Counted from the first letter of the stretch, positions 1-8,697 are shown. The stretch: DNA of 32,177 nt from Akkermansia muciniphila (GCA_945883815.1 CAMCYJ010000040.1:1-32177), one strand, 5' to 3'. The notes: generated from the sequence alone by a model not told the origin. Program-made: numbers and translations.

Positions 1-2696
1 AGCGCCTGAGCGATCCCGATGGGCGTGTGCGCATCAATGCCTTGATGGCCGCAGGTTCGCTGCCGGCCTCCCGCGCTCTGGCCGATGCCGTGGTGGCCGC
101 CTGGCCCAACCTCAAGGATCGCTGGCTGGAATCCGCGGCCGTGGGTGCCGCCGACAAGGATCCGCTGCTTTTCCTCGAGGCGTCCTTCGCCGCCAAGGAT
201 CCGGCCTTCCTCGCCAACTATGTGCCGCACGTGGCGCGTCTGGTGGCCAACCGTCGTGATGCAGCCTTGGCCGGTCGCATGGTGCAGTTGCTGGCGCGTC
301 AATCGGTCGCCACCGACGGCCTCAAGGCGGCCGCCCTCGAGGCATTGTCCGCCGCGCTCGACGCGCGCCTGCAACCGGAACTGGATGCCGCCAACCTCGG
401 CGCCCTGAAGTCGCTCCTGGCCTCGGGTCGGACGGCGGGTTCGGTGCTGCCGCTCGTGGCCCGTTGGAAGGCGGCCTCAGCCCTGTCGGCCGAACTCAAG
501 CCGGCCATTCAGGCCGCTTCGGCCCAGATCCGGGACGCCGCGTTGTCGGATGCTTCGCGCGGCCAGATCGCAGCCAACCTTATTGGTGTTCGCAATATTG
601 ATGCGTCGGTGATTCCGGCCGTCGCCGGCTTGGTCACTCCGAGCATTAGCCCGGCGTTGCAGAAGTCCTTGATCGAGGCGCTCGGTTCCGCCCCCGAAGG
701 CGGGATGGCCCTCGTCGAACGGTTCGCCCAATTGCCCACCGGCCAGTTGGAGACGGCCTTCGCCCAGGTGCTCAAGCGGGCCGACTCATCCGCCGCCTTC
801 ATCGAGGCGCTGGCCGCCCGCAAGATCGACGTGGTGCTGCTGGGCCCCGCCCGACTGCACCGCCTGCGCACCCACGGTGACGCGAAGATCGCCGTCCGCG
901 CCACCCAGGTCATCGATGACCTCAAGGGACCCGAGGCCAAGGAAAAGGACGCCCTCATTGCCAAGCTCCGTCCGGAAGTGGAGAAGCCGGGCGACGTGGC
1001 CAACGGCAAGAAGGTCTTCACCGCCAACTGCGCCGGCTGCCACATTTACAAGGGAGAGGGTCGCAACCTGGCCCCGAACCTCAACGGCATGGGCGCCCAC
1101 GGTGCGGCCGACTTGCTCATCCACATCGTCGACCCGAACCGCGTGGTCGAGCCCAACTTCATCAGCATTAGCATCGAGACCAAGTCGGGCGATCAGTTCG
1201 ATGGTGTCATCGATCGTGAGAATGCTTCTGAAGTCGTCCTGCGCGACGCGTCGTCCGATCACACGCTGCGCGTCTCCGACATCGCCAACCGCAAGTCCAC
1301 CGGTCGATCACTCATGCCCGAGGGCTTCGATGCGTTGGGAGCGGCCGCCCTGCGCGACCTGCTCGCTTACATGACGGTCGATGACAACCGCTTCCGCATC
1401 ATCGATTTGGGCGGGGCTTTCACGGCCAACAGCGGTCGTGGCCTCTACATCACGCCGGAGCAGGAAGACGACACCGTCAGCTTCCGCAGCTACGGCCTTA
1501 AGCGCGTCGAGGACATTCCCTTCGACGTGATCAGCCCGGAGAAGGCCGTCGCCAACGTGGTGGTGCTCAAGGGTGGCGCTTCAGACTCCTGGTCTCGCAA
1601 GAACCTGCCCAAGCGGGTTGAGGTGAAGGTCGGCGTGGCGGCCTCCAAGCTGCACATCCTGGGCGGCGTGGCGGGTTGGGGTTATCCCGCAGTGAGCGAG
1701 AAGATCAACGCCCTGAAGATCACAGCCGTCTTTGAAGGCGGCGCGACACAGGAGATCCTCCTGAAGAACGGCGTGGAAATCGCCGATTACCGCGGCCGGC
1801 CCGATTTGACCGGTTCCAAGGGATTGCCGAGCTGGACCAAGGGGCCCGGCCAAATTCGTTGGCTCTCCAAGAACATCACCAAGCCCGGCGTGATCCAGAA
1901 GCTGGTGCTCGAGAGCTACGACAACGAGGTGGCTCCGACTCTTTTCGCCATCACGGCCGAGCTGGGTGCGCCGGCCGGTCCGGAGCAGGCTCAGGCCGAG
2001 CCGGTCGCGGCTCCGTTGAAGTGGGGCACTGGCCTCAAGACATTGCTCATCGGCGGCGGTGCGTCGCACGACTACAACCGCTGGTTCAACCTGGCAGACG
2101 TGGCGATGCTCAATGCTTCCGGGCGCATCTCGGCCAATTACCGCGAACCCCAGGATGTCACGGTCGAGGCTGTGAAGTCCGCGGACATCTTGCTCATCAG
2201 CGCCAACAAGGCGTTTCCTGACGCGGCAGTGCGCGAGGCCATTGCCGCTCACGCCGTGGCCGGCAAGGGGTTGGTGCTGCTGCACCCGGGCCTGTGGTAC
2301 AACTGGGCCAATTGGCCCGCCTACAACCGCGAGCTGGCCGGCGGCGGTTCCCGCGGCCATGACGCGTACGGGGAGTTCGAGGTCACGGCCTCCGGAGTGA
2401 AGCATCCGCTGATGCAGGGCGTTCCTGAAAACTTCAAGCTCAGCGACGAGCTCTACTACTACGAGGCCGACCCGGCGGGAACGCCCATTCAGGTGCTCGC
2501 CACCGCCCACTCGAAGTCCAAGAACAAGGACTTCCCGCAGGTCTTCGTGGTCAACCATCCCAAGGCCCGCATCGCCGGCATCACGCTGGGTCACGATGGT
2601 ATTGCCCACGGGCATGCGGCCTACCAGCAGTTGCTCAAGAACGCGGTGCTGTGGACGGCCCACAAGGAGGCCTGGATCACGGCCAGCGCGAAGTAA
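1..2696 (+). CDS. HEAT-repeat / PVC-type cytochrome c / ThuA-domain protein (5' truncated)
   Basis: The reading frame is open from the left edge (codons begin at base 3), so the true start lies outside the window; a GTG at 27 is only the first possible internal start. Visible order, numbered from 27: an alanine-rich helical HEAT-like region (about 1-310); a PVC-type haem domain with the c-haem motif CAGCH at residues 335-339, followed by 'ILDP/IVDPNR'-like and 'SLMPEGFDAL' segments typical of the family (to about 455); a beta-sandwich-like middle (about 490-650); and a C-terminal ThuA/glutamine-amidotransferase-like fold (about 668-885) opening with 'LLIGGGASHDYNRWF'. Proteins of this kind in Verrucomicrobiota and Planctomycetota are exported and often carry an N-terminal dehydrogenase propeller; whether this one does cannot be seen. 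The role is probably periplasmic electron transfer linked to sugar or polyol oxidation (inference). A strong terminator follows. Confidence 0.85.
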   Translation, partial: RLSDPDGRVRINALMAAGSLPASRALADAVVAAWPNLKDRWLESAAVGAADKDPLLFLEASFAAKDPAFLANYVPHVARLVANRRDAALAGRMVQLLARQSVATDGLKAAALEALSAALDARLQPELDAANLGALKSLLASGRTAGSVLPLVARWKAASALSAELKPAIQAASAQIRDAALSDASRGQIAANLIGVRNIDASVIPAVAGLVTPSISPALQKSLIEALGSAPEGGMALVERFAQLPTGQLETAFAQVLKRADSSAAFIEALAARKIDVVLLGPARLHRLRTHGDAKIAVRATQVIDDLKGPEAKEKDALIAKLRPEVEKPGDVANGKKVFTANCAGCHIYKGEGRNLAPNLNGMGAHGAADLLIHIVDPNRVVEPNFISISIETKSGDQFDGVIDRENASEVVLRDASSDHTLRVSDIANRKSTGRSLMPEGFDALGAAALRDLLAYMTVDDNRFRIIDLGGAFTANSGRGLYITPEQEDDTVSFRSYGLKRVEDIPFDVISPEKAVANVVVLKGGASDSWSRKNLPKRVEVKVGVAASKLHILGGVAGWGYPAVSEKINALKITAVFEGGATQEILLKNGVEIADYRGRPDLTGSKGLPSWTKGPGQIRWLSKNITKPGVIQKLVLESYDNEVAPTLFAITAELGAPAGPEQAQAEPVAAPLKWGTGLKTLLIGGGASHDYNRWFNLADVAMLNASGRISANYREPQDVTVEAVKSADILLISANKAFPDAAVREAIAAHAVAGKGLVLLHPGLWYNWANWPAYNRELAGGGSRGHDAYGEFEVTASGVKHPLMQGVPENFKLSDELYYYEADPAGTPIQVLATAHSKSKNKDFPQVFVVNHPKARIAGITLGHDGIAHGHAAYQQLLKNAVLWTAHKEAWITASAK

Positions 2697-2716
2697 GCTT
2701 CAGGCCAGGTTCGACG

Positions 2717-2761
2717 CAGCGCGGCGGGTGTGCCAATCACCCCGCCGCGCTGTTTGTTTTT
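2717..2761 (+). terminator. Rho-independent terminator
   Basis: A perfect 12-bp GC-rich inverted repeat (2717-2728 with 2741-2752, 12-nt loop) is followed by a T-rich run ending at about 2761. It lies 20 bases after the stop of the cytochrome c/ThuA gene and ends that transcript. Its presence also argues against starting the next gene at the in-frame GTG at 2730, inside the stem-loop. Confidence 0.88.
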
Positions 2762-2825
2762 CGGCGACCGGTTGAAAGAGTCCGCGCGTCGGCTCACAGT
2801 GCCCAGACAACGGTGGGTGCCGTTG

Positions 2826-4637
2826 ATGGGGCCCTCGATGAACCACCGAATTCTTGCACCGAACGGTTGGAGAACCTTCTGGACCATGGTCCTGATCGGG
2901 TGGGCCATGGCTCTCCGAGCGGGGGCTGTCACTCTGGATTTGGAATTTCGGCCCACCTGGGATGCCAAACCTCTCGAGCTCGAGGCGCTCCGTCATGAGA
3001 CCGGTTCCGGCGAGTTGCTTTCGGTGACCCGCTTGAGTGCTCTGCTCTCGGGAGCCGCGCTGGAGACCACCGACGGAAAATGGGTGGAAGTGACTCCGGC
3101 CCATGCGTGGATCGATCTGGCTTCGGGTCGTTTGCGTTGGACCTTGAATCCGGTTCCGCCGGGCCAATACCGGGCGTTGCGATTTTGGATCGGGCCGGAC
3201 TCGGTCGAGAACCACGCCGATCCAGCCAAACGCTTACCCGACGATCCGCTGTCACCCGGACTCAATGGCCTGCATTGGGACTGGCAGGGCGGGTACATCT
3301 TCATGGCTCTGGAGGGGCGTTATCGCTCCGGCAACGGCCCCATCGGCGGCTACTCGCTGCATTTCGCCCGCGATCCCCGCCGCACCCGGGTGTCGCTCGC
3401 GGTGCCCTTGGATCTGACACGAAACAGGGCCCTTCGATTGGACTGGGATCTCGCATTGCTGTTCCGCTTGCCCCGACCTATCTCACTGGCGCGAGATGGT
3501 CATTCCACCCATTCGCGCGAGCAGGATTCATTGGCCGATGCATTGGGCCAAAACCTGCCCTTGTCGTTTCGGGCCGGGGCGTTGCTGGATAGATCCGGGG
3601 TGGCTGGGAAGGCGGTTCCCCCCGTCGTCCCCAAAGACCTGCCATCAAAGTACACGCCCCATCGATTCGCCATGGCGGGAACCTTTCCCATCCCGCCGCT
3701 CCCACGGGACAACCCATTGATCGAGGAGCGGATCAGTTTGGGTCGACGATTGTTCCAAGAGACAGCCTTGTCGGTCGATGGATCCCTGGCATGTGCCTCC
3801 TGCCACGCTGCGGCGACAGGCTTTTCAGACTCGCGTCGTTTCAGCTCGGGCGTCCGGGGACAGAGGGGAACCCGGCAGTCCATGGCTTTGGTAAATTTGG
3901 CCTGGAAGCGGGAGTTCTTCTGGGACGGTCGAGCCCGGTCGCTGCGGGATCAGGTATTGATGCCCATCCAGGACCCAACAGAGATGGCCGAGACCTTGGA
4001 GTCGGTGATCGGCAAGTTGTCCGGAATGCCGGAGTACCCGGTGCTGTTCGAAAACGCTTTTGGGACGCCGCGCATCGACGCCGAACGCATCGCGTTGGCC
4101 TTGGAACAATTTGTCCTGACCCTGACCCATTTCCGGTCCCGGTTCGATTTGTCGACTCAAGGAAAGGCGAGCCTCAGCGATCAGGAACGCCGCGGGTTGG
4201 AACTCTTCATGACCGAGAACGAACCGCGCATGGGCCAACGTGGGGCCGACTGCTTCCACTGCCACGGAGGACCGCTCTTCACCGATCACCAATTTCACGA
4301 CAACGGGTTGGATGAAAAGCCTTTGGATCCGGGGCGGGCCCGCGTCACGGGTCGAGATGCCGATCGGGGCAAGTTCGTGACGCCCACCTTGCGCAACATC
4401 GCCCAGACGGCTCCCTACATGCACGACGGACGGTTCCAGACCTTGGAAGCGGTGGTGCGGCATTACTCGGAGGGTGTTCAGGCTAGCCCCAATCTGGATC
4501 CCAATTTGGCCAAGCATGCGGCCGGAGGGCTCCATCTGAGCCCGGAAGACCAATCGGCGCTGGTGGCCTTCCTGAAAACCTTGAGCGATCCGGCTCCGGA
4601 GTCTTCACTGCCGAAACCGGAGCGGCCCAATCCCTGA
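2826..4637 (+). CDS. MbnP-like domain fused to MbnH/MauG-family di-haem cytochrome c peroxidase
   Basis: I place the start at ATG 2826, with GGTGGG just upstream; ATG 2838 is equally possible. Both give a signal peptide (hydrophobic stretch ending near 'ALRAGA'), so the protein is periplasmic. The N-terminal part (about 35-290) reads as an MbnP-family domain: 'LDLEF' opening, a 'GQYRALRFWIGPDSVENH' segment, then 'GLHWDWQGGYIFMALEG' with Trp151 and Trp153, followed by beta strands. The C-terminal part (about 290-600) is a MauG/cytochrome c peroxidase module with two haem-c motifs, CASCH (323-327) and CFHCH (476-480), and the family signatures 'FFWDGRARSLRDQ' and 'PTLRNIAQTAPYMHDGRF'. In known systems MbnH is a separate di-haem enzyme that converts a Trp of its partner MbnP to kynurenine, creating a copper site. 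Here both are one polypeptide. No methanobactin precursor or transporter gene is adjacent, so a general copper-handling role is inferred. Confidence 0.88.
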   Translation: MGPSMNHRILAPNGWRTFWTMVLIGWAMALRAGAVTLDLEFRPTWDAKPLELEALRHETGSGELLSVTRLSALLSGAALETTDGKWVEVTPAHAWIDLASGRLRWTLNPVPPGQYRALRFWIGPDSVENHADPAKRLPDDPLSPGLNGLHWDWQGGYIFMALEGRYRSGNGPIGGYSLHFARDPRRTRVSLAVPLDLTRNRALRLDWDLALLFRLPRPISLARDGHSTHSREQDSLADALGQNLPLSFRAGALLDRSGVAGKAVPPVVPKDLPSKYTPHRFAMAGTFPIPPLPRDNPLIEERISLGRRLFQETALSVDGSLACASCHAAATGFSDSRRFSSGVRGQRGTRQSMALVNLAWKREFFWDGRARSLRDQVLMPIQDPTEMAETLESVIGKLSGMPEYPVLFENAFGTPRIDAERIALALEQFVLTLTHFRSRFDLSTQGKASLSDQERRGLELFMTENEPRMGQRGADCFHCHGGPLFTDHQFHDNGLDEKPLDPGRARVTGRDADRGKFVTPTLRNIAQTAPYMHDGRFQTLEAVVRHYSEGVQASPNLDPNLAKHAAGGLHLSPEDQSALVAFLKTLSDPAPESSLPKPERPNP

Positions 4638-4707
4638 TCAATTCCAGATTGTGCGCGAATGGCTCCATGTAACCGCGACGAGTCCCTGACGTCTTTTTTC
4701 CAAAGCC

Positions 4708-6099
4708 ATGACCACCCATCCACTCAAACTCACGACCCTTTCCCTCTGCCTTTGGGGCGCTTGGGTTCCGCTTCAGGCAGCCGCACCCGCGAATTGGCCC
4801 GCCTGGCGAGGTCCTTTGGCGAACGGCGTGGCTCCCGACGCGCACCCTCCAACCCAGTGGAGCGAAACCCAAAACGTGCAATGGAAGGTGGGCATTCCGG
4901 GGCGGGGGACCTCCACGCCGGTGATTTGGGAGGATCAGGTCTTTATTCTCACGGCGGTTCCGACTGGGCCTGAGGCGCCCGCAGAGGCTTCTGATTCCGG
5001 TGGTTCGCCGGCAGAGCGGCCCGATCGACCGGATCGTCCCCGTCGTGGGGGGGCTGGCGGTCACGGCGGGGGCGGTGGAGGCATGGTGGATCGGCCGACC
5101 CGAGCCCAGCAGTTCACGGTGCTCAGCTTTGATCGCAAGACGGGCAAGCAGCGTTGGAGCCATTCACCGCGCACCCAATTGCCGCACGAAGGCCATCACA
5201 AGGATCACGGCTTTGCCTCGGCCTCTCCGGTCACCGACGGCAAGCATCTCATCGTCTCGTTTGGGTCGTTTGGTCTCTACGGGTACGACCTCAAGGGCAA
5301 GCTCCTTTGGGAAAAGGACCTGGGCGATATGCGCACCCGCAACAGCTTCGGCGAGGGCAGTTCGCCGGCCCTGGATGGCAACACGGTGGTCGTGCTCTGG
5401 GACCATGAGGGTGACGACTTCATTGTGGCCCTCGACAAGCGGGATGGCCGCGAGTTGTGGCGGCAGACGCGCGATGAACCCACGGGTTGGTGCACTCCGT
5501 TGATCGTCAGTCACGGCGGTCGCAAACAAGTCATCGTCAACGGCACCAACAAGATCCGCAGCTACGATCTCAAGGATGGCAAACTGCTTTGGGAGTGCGC
5601 CGGGCAGACGGTCAATGCCATCCCTTCGGCGGTTTCCGCCGGGGATCGGGTGTTCTTGATGAGCGGTTACCGGGGCAATGCCCTGCAGGCCCTCCGACTG
5701 GACCGTTCCGGTGATCTCACCGGCACCGACGGCATTGTCTGGTCGCATGCCAAGAGCACACCTTACGTGCCATCGCCCCTGCTGGTGGGGAGCACCTTGT
5801 ACTTCATCTCCAACAACAGTGCCCTGCTCTCTGCCTTCGATGCTGGCTCGGGCAAGGCGCACTTCGAGGCGGAACGCCTGGACGGTCTCAATGGCGTGTA
5901 CGCCTCCCCGGTGGCCGCCGACGGTCGTGTCTACGTGGTGGGGCGCGACGGCAATACCGCTGTTCTCCGTCAAGGTGAGCGGTTGGAGGTGTTGTCCAAG
6001 AATCGTCTGGATGACGGATTCGACGCCTCGCCGGCGATTGTCGGCAAACAGCTCTTCCTACGCGGCCGCCAGAGCCTTTATTGCATCGCGGAGAAGTAG
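4708..6099 (+). CDS. Secreted PQQ-binding-like beta-propeller repeat protein
   Basis: A 463-residue protein with an N-terminal signal peptide (about 1-25, ending 'PLQAAA') followed by 'NWPAWRGPLANGV', the usual opening of verrucomicrobial and planctomycete PQQ-like propellers. Repeated blade motifs of the type 'LLWEKDLGD', 'GRELWRQ' and 'GKLLWECAG' run to the C terminus, as in BamB or quinoprotein dehydrogenase propellers. No quinoprotein catalytic domain or haem motif is visible, so cofactor binding is unproven. An odd low-complexity insert rich in Pro, Asp, Arg and then Gly (about residues 88-131) interrupts the first blades. It starts 70 bases after the MbnP-MbnH fusion gene on the same strand with no obvious terminator between, so cotranscription is possible. 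It is most likely a periplasmic scaffold or binding protein; its substrate is unknown. Confidence 0.85.
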   Translation: MTTHPLKLTTLSLCLWGAWVPLQAAAPANWPAWRGPLANGVAPDAHPPTQWSETQNVQWKVGIPGRGTSTPVIWEDQVFILTAVPTGPEAPAEASDSGGSPAERPDRPDRPRRGGAGGHGGGGGGMVDRPTRAQQFTVLSFDRKTGKQRWSHSPRTQLPHEGHHKDHGFASASPVTDGKHLIVSFGSFGLYGYDLKGKLLWEKDLGDMRTRNSFGEGSSPALDGNTVVVLWDHEGDDFIVALDKRDGRELWRQTRDEPTGWCTPLIVSHGGRKQVIVNGTNKIRSYDLKDGKLLWECAGQTVNAIPSAVSAGDRVFLMSGYRGNALQALRLDRSGDLTGTDGIVWSHAKSTPYVPSPLLVGSTLYFISNNSALLSAFDAGSGKAHFEAERLDGLNGVYASPVAADGRVYVVGRDGNTAVLRQGERLEVLSKNRLDDGFDASPAIVGKQLFLRGRQSLYCIAEK

Positions 6100-6137
6100 C
6101 CTTCGCATGGCGACAGGTGATCGTGGTTCTGCGTTTG

Positions 6138-6167
6138 ACCTCGTACGGATGTACCTCGTGCGGATGT
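6138..6167 (+). repeat. Tandem duplication of a 15-bp unit
   Basis: Two adjacent 15-bp copies (6138-6152 and 6153-6167) differ at one base. They lie in the 200-bp spacer upstream of the sugar operon. A regulatory role is not shown; it may be a simple slippage duplication. The rest of the spacer (6100-6299) shows no gene. Confidence 0.6.
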
Positions 6168-6299
6168 TGACCCTCAGCAGTCGGAGTGGCCAGACTTGCC
6201 CCGGTCACCGTGCCTCAGAGAGTTTGATTCAGGCTCTGCGCCGTAGCGAAAACGGGCCGGCGGGTTCGGTGACGGTTTTCGGAATAGTCCCACCAATCG

Positions 6300-7079
6300 A
6301 TGAAGGCTGTAATTCTAGCGGGCGGGTATGGAACTCGGATTGCCGAGGAGACCCATCTCAAGCCAAAGCCGATGATCGAGATCGGTGGACGTCCCATCCT
6401 CTGGCACATCCTCAAGATGTACTCGGCCCATGGGGTCAACGACTTCGTGATTTGCTGCGGCTACAAGGGGTATGTGATCAAGGAGTTCTTCGCGAACTAC
6501 TTCCTCCACACTTCGGATGTGACCTTCGACGTGGCCAACAACCGCATGGAGGTCCACAAGCGGCATGGTGAACCGTGGCGTGTGACGCTCGTGGATACCG
6601 GCGAGGAAAGCCTCACCGGCGGTCGGCTCAAGCGGGTTTCGTCCTATGTGCAGGACGAGGAGGCCTTTTGTTTCACCTACGGCGATGGGGTGGCGAGCGT
6701 GGACATTGGGGCCTCCATCCGGTTTCACCGGGAGCATGGCAAATGGGCCACGGTGACGGCCGTTCAACCTCCCGGACGCTACGGAGCCTTGCAAATCGAG
6801 GCGGGCGTCGTCCGTGAATTCACTGAGAAACCCCGTGGCGATGGCGGGTTGATCAATGGGGGTTTTTTCGTCCTTTCGCCCAAAGTGCTCGAGCTCATCG
6901 AGGGGGATCGCACGAGTTGGGAGAATGATCCCTTGGTTCAACTGGCCCAGCGCGGCGAATTGATGGCCTTCGAGCACCGGGGATTTTGGCAACCCATGGA
7001 CACGCTCCGCGACAAGAACCAGCTCGAAGAGCTTTGGGCCTCGGGGCGGGCTCCTTGGAAAGCCTGGTCCACGCCATGA
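6300..7079 (+). CDS. rfbF: Glucose-1-phosphate cytidylyltransferase
   Basis: This enzyme makes CDP-glucose from CTP and glucose 1-phosphate, the first committed step toward CDP-deoxysugars, in the cytoplasm. The 259-residue length matches the family. Seen directly: the nucleotidyltransferase signature 'LAGGYGTRIAEETHLKPKPM' at residues 6-25, 'IEIGGRPILWHI' immediately after, 'YGDGVASVDI' carrying a metal-binding Asp, and the RfbF-type C terminus 'ENDPLVQLAQRGELMAFEH' with 'GFWQPMDTLRDKN'. ATG 6300 starts exactly at the conserved 'MKAVILAGG'. It is the first gene of a four-gene operon; its TGA overlaps the ATG of the next gene, implying translational coupling. Confidence 0.95.
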   Translation: MKAVILAGGYGTRIAEETHLKPKPMIEIGGRPILWHILKMYSAHGVNDFVICCGYKGYVIKEFFANYFLHTSDVTFDVANNRMEVHKRHGEPWRVTLVDTGEESLTGGRLKRVSSYVQDEEAFCFTYGDGVASVDIGASIRFHREHGKWATVTAVQPPGRYGALQIEAGVVREFTEKPRGDGGLINGGFFVLSPKVLELIEGDRTSWENDPLVQLAQRGELMAFEHRGFWQPMDTLRDKNQLEELWASGRAPWKAWSTP

Positions 7080-8140
7080 GCCTCCCCGATCCGGCTTTCT
7101 GGCGTGGCAAGCGCGTCCTGCTCACGGGTCACTCCGGGTTCAAGGGCTCTTGGCTGACGCTCTGGTTGCACCGATTGGGGGCCACGGTGGCAGGCTTGAG
7201 TCTCCCGCCCGTCACGGATCCCAGCCTCTTTGAATCCGCCCGCGTCGCCGAGGTGTGCACCTTGAGCCGGATGGTGGACATCCGGGACCGAGCCGCGACC
7301 GCCGGGGTCATCCGTGAATTCCAGCCCGAGATCGTCCTGCACATGGCGGCCCAACCGCTGGTGCGGGCCAGCTATCGCGAACCGGTTGAAACGTTTGCCA
7401 CCAATGTCCAGGGCACCGTCCATGTCTTGGATGCGCTCCGAGGTCTTGAGGGTGTGCAGGTGGCGGTGATGATCACTACCGACAAGGTGTATCGAAATCG
7501 CGAATGGGAGCGGCCCTACACCGAAGACGACACCCTAGGCGGAGCCGATCCGTACAGCGCCAGCAAGGCGGCGTGCGAAATCGTCATCGATGCCTACCGC
7601 GATTCCTTCTTGCGAGCCCAAGGGGTGCGTTTGGCGAGTGCTCGTGCCGGCAATGTCATCGGCGGAGGGGATTGGTCCGAGGATCGCCTGATTCCAGATG
7701 CGGTGCGGGCCTGGCAGCGAGGGCAGGTGCTGGAAATTCGCCGTCCCGAATCGGTGCGGCCGTGGCAGCATGTTCTTGATCCGTTGGCGGGTTACCTGCT
7801 GCTGGCCGAAGCGATGTGGCATCGGACGGCTGCCGAGGAGGCGTACAATTTCGGTCCCTTGCAGGATGATGCCGCCACGGTGCGAGCGGTCATCGAACAG
7901 GCACGTGAGGTGGTGGGTGATGCCCAGGTGCATTACCACCCACAGCTCCAAGGGCCCCATGAGGCCGGCCTGCTGTTGCTGGAAAGCGCCAAGGCCCGCA
8001 GTCGCTTGGGATACCGTTCCCGCTTGGGTTTGGCTGAGGGAGTGCGCCGGACCCTCCAATGGTATCGTGCGCAGACGGACGGCGCCGACGCTCGAATGCT
8101 CTGCGAGAAGGACATCGAGGAATACGCTGCGTTGCTATGA
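7076..8140 (+). CDS. rfbG: CDP-glucose 4,6-dehydratase
   Basis: An NAD-dependent short-chain dehydrogenase/reductase that converts CDP-glucose to CDP-4-keto-6-deoxyglucose. The start is ATG 7076, overlapping the rfbF stop as ATGA, giving 354 residues, the normal length. Visible motifs: the Rossmann 'VLLTGHSGFKGSWL' near residues 14-27 (the 'GHSGFKG' form is characteristic of this dehydratase), 'ITTDKVYRN' with the catalytic-region Thr-Asp-Lys, the active-site 'YSASK' and 'RPWQHVLDPLAGYL' in the sugar-binding part. Longer in-frame starts upstream exist but lie inside rfbF and are rejected. Its stop overlaps the next start, again ATGA. Confidence 0.95.
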   Translation: MSLPDPAFWRGKRVLLTGHSGFKGSWLTLWLHRLGATVAGLSLPPVTDPSLFESARVAEVCTLSRMVDIRDRAATAGVIREFQPEIVLHMAAQPLVRASYREPVETFATNVQGTVHVLDALRGLEGVQVAVMITTDKVYRNREWERPYTEDDTLGGADPYSASKAACEIVIDAYRDSFLRAQGVRLASARAGNVIGGGDWSEDRLIPDAVRAWQRGQVLEIRRPESVRPWQHVLDPLAGYLLLAEAMWHRTAAEEAYNFGPLQDDAATVRAVIEQAREVVGDAQVHYHPQLQGPHEAGLLLLESAKARSRLGYRSRLGLAEGVRRTLQWYRAQTDGADARMLCEKDIEEYAALL

Positions 8141-8697
8141 GCCGATTCGAGATCCAAAGCCTCCCTCTGGCCGGCTTGAAGCGGGTGACGCGCAAGGCCC
8201 ACTCGGATGCTCGGGGATTTATTTCCCGAATTTTCTGCGACGCCGAACTGGCGGAGGCCGGCTGGCATGGGTCCATCTGTCAAATCAACCACGCTCGGAC
8301 TGTCCGGTCGGGGGCGTTGCGGGGGATGCACTATCAGCGCCCGCCGCATTGCGAGATGAAGCTCGTGAGTTGCATCCGTGGTGAAGTCTGGGATGTGGCC
8401 GTCGATGTCCGGGCCGGTTCGCCGACCTTCTTGAAATGGCATGCCGAACGCCTCTCGGAAGACAACCAGCACGCGCTGCTCATCCCGGAAGGGTTCGCGC
8501 ACGGGTTTCAGGCGATCACCGACAACGTGGAGCTGCTCTATTGCCACTCGGCCCCCTATGTCCCCGGTCATGAGGCCGCGTTGAACCCGCTGGATGTGCG
8601 GTTGAGCATCGCTTGGCCGCTGCCAGTGACCGAGATGTCTGAGCGTGACCGGAATTATCCGATGTTGTCCGACAGTTTTGGAGGAATCGCCCTATGA
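8137..8697 (+). CDS. dTDP-4-dehydrorhamnose 3,5-epimerase-family protein (acts on a CDP/NDP-4-keto sugar)
   Basis: A cupin-fold RmlC-type epimerase of 186 residues, starting at ATG 8137 that overlaps the rfbG stop. Family landmarks: 'DARGFISRIFCDAEL' near the N terminus, 'LRGMHYQ' with the catalytic His (the classic form is LRGLHYQ), 'GEVWDVAVDVR' with the partner Asp, 'LIPEGFAHGFQ' and a C-terminal 'PLDVRLSIAWP'. Classical RmlC epimerises C3 and C5 of dTDP-4-keto-6-deoxyglucose. In this operon the likely substrate is the CDP-4-keto-6-deoxy sugar from RfbG or its C-methylated product (inference from context). Whether it epimerises at both C3 and C5 or only one cannot be told from the sequence. 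Confidence 0.9.
   Translation: MSRFEIQSLPLAGLKRVTRKAHSDARGFISRIFCDAELAEAGWHGSICQINHARTVRSGALRGMHYQRPPHCEMKLVSCIRGEVWDVAVDVRAGSPTFLKWHAERLSEDNQHALLIPEGFAHGFQAITDNVELLYCHSAPYVPGHEAALNPLDVRLSIAWPLPVTEMSERDRNYPMLSDSFGGIAL
8680..8685 (+). promoter_or_regulatory. Shine-Dalgarno site GGAGGA for the C-methyltransferase
   Basis: GGAGGA lies 8 bases before ATG 8694, inside the end of the epimerase gene. It is among the clearest ribosome-binding sites noticed in the window and fixes the methyltransferase start. Confidence 0.7.

Noticed and set aside
2730-2825. Upstream GTG start for the MbnP-MbnH gene
   Set aside because: It lies inside the terminator stem-loop, and the added residues would precede and spoil the signal peptide.
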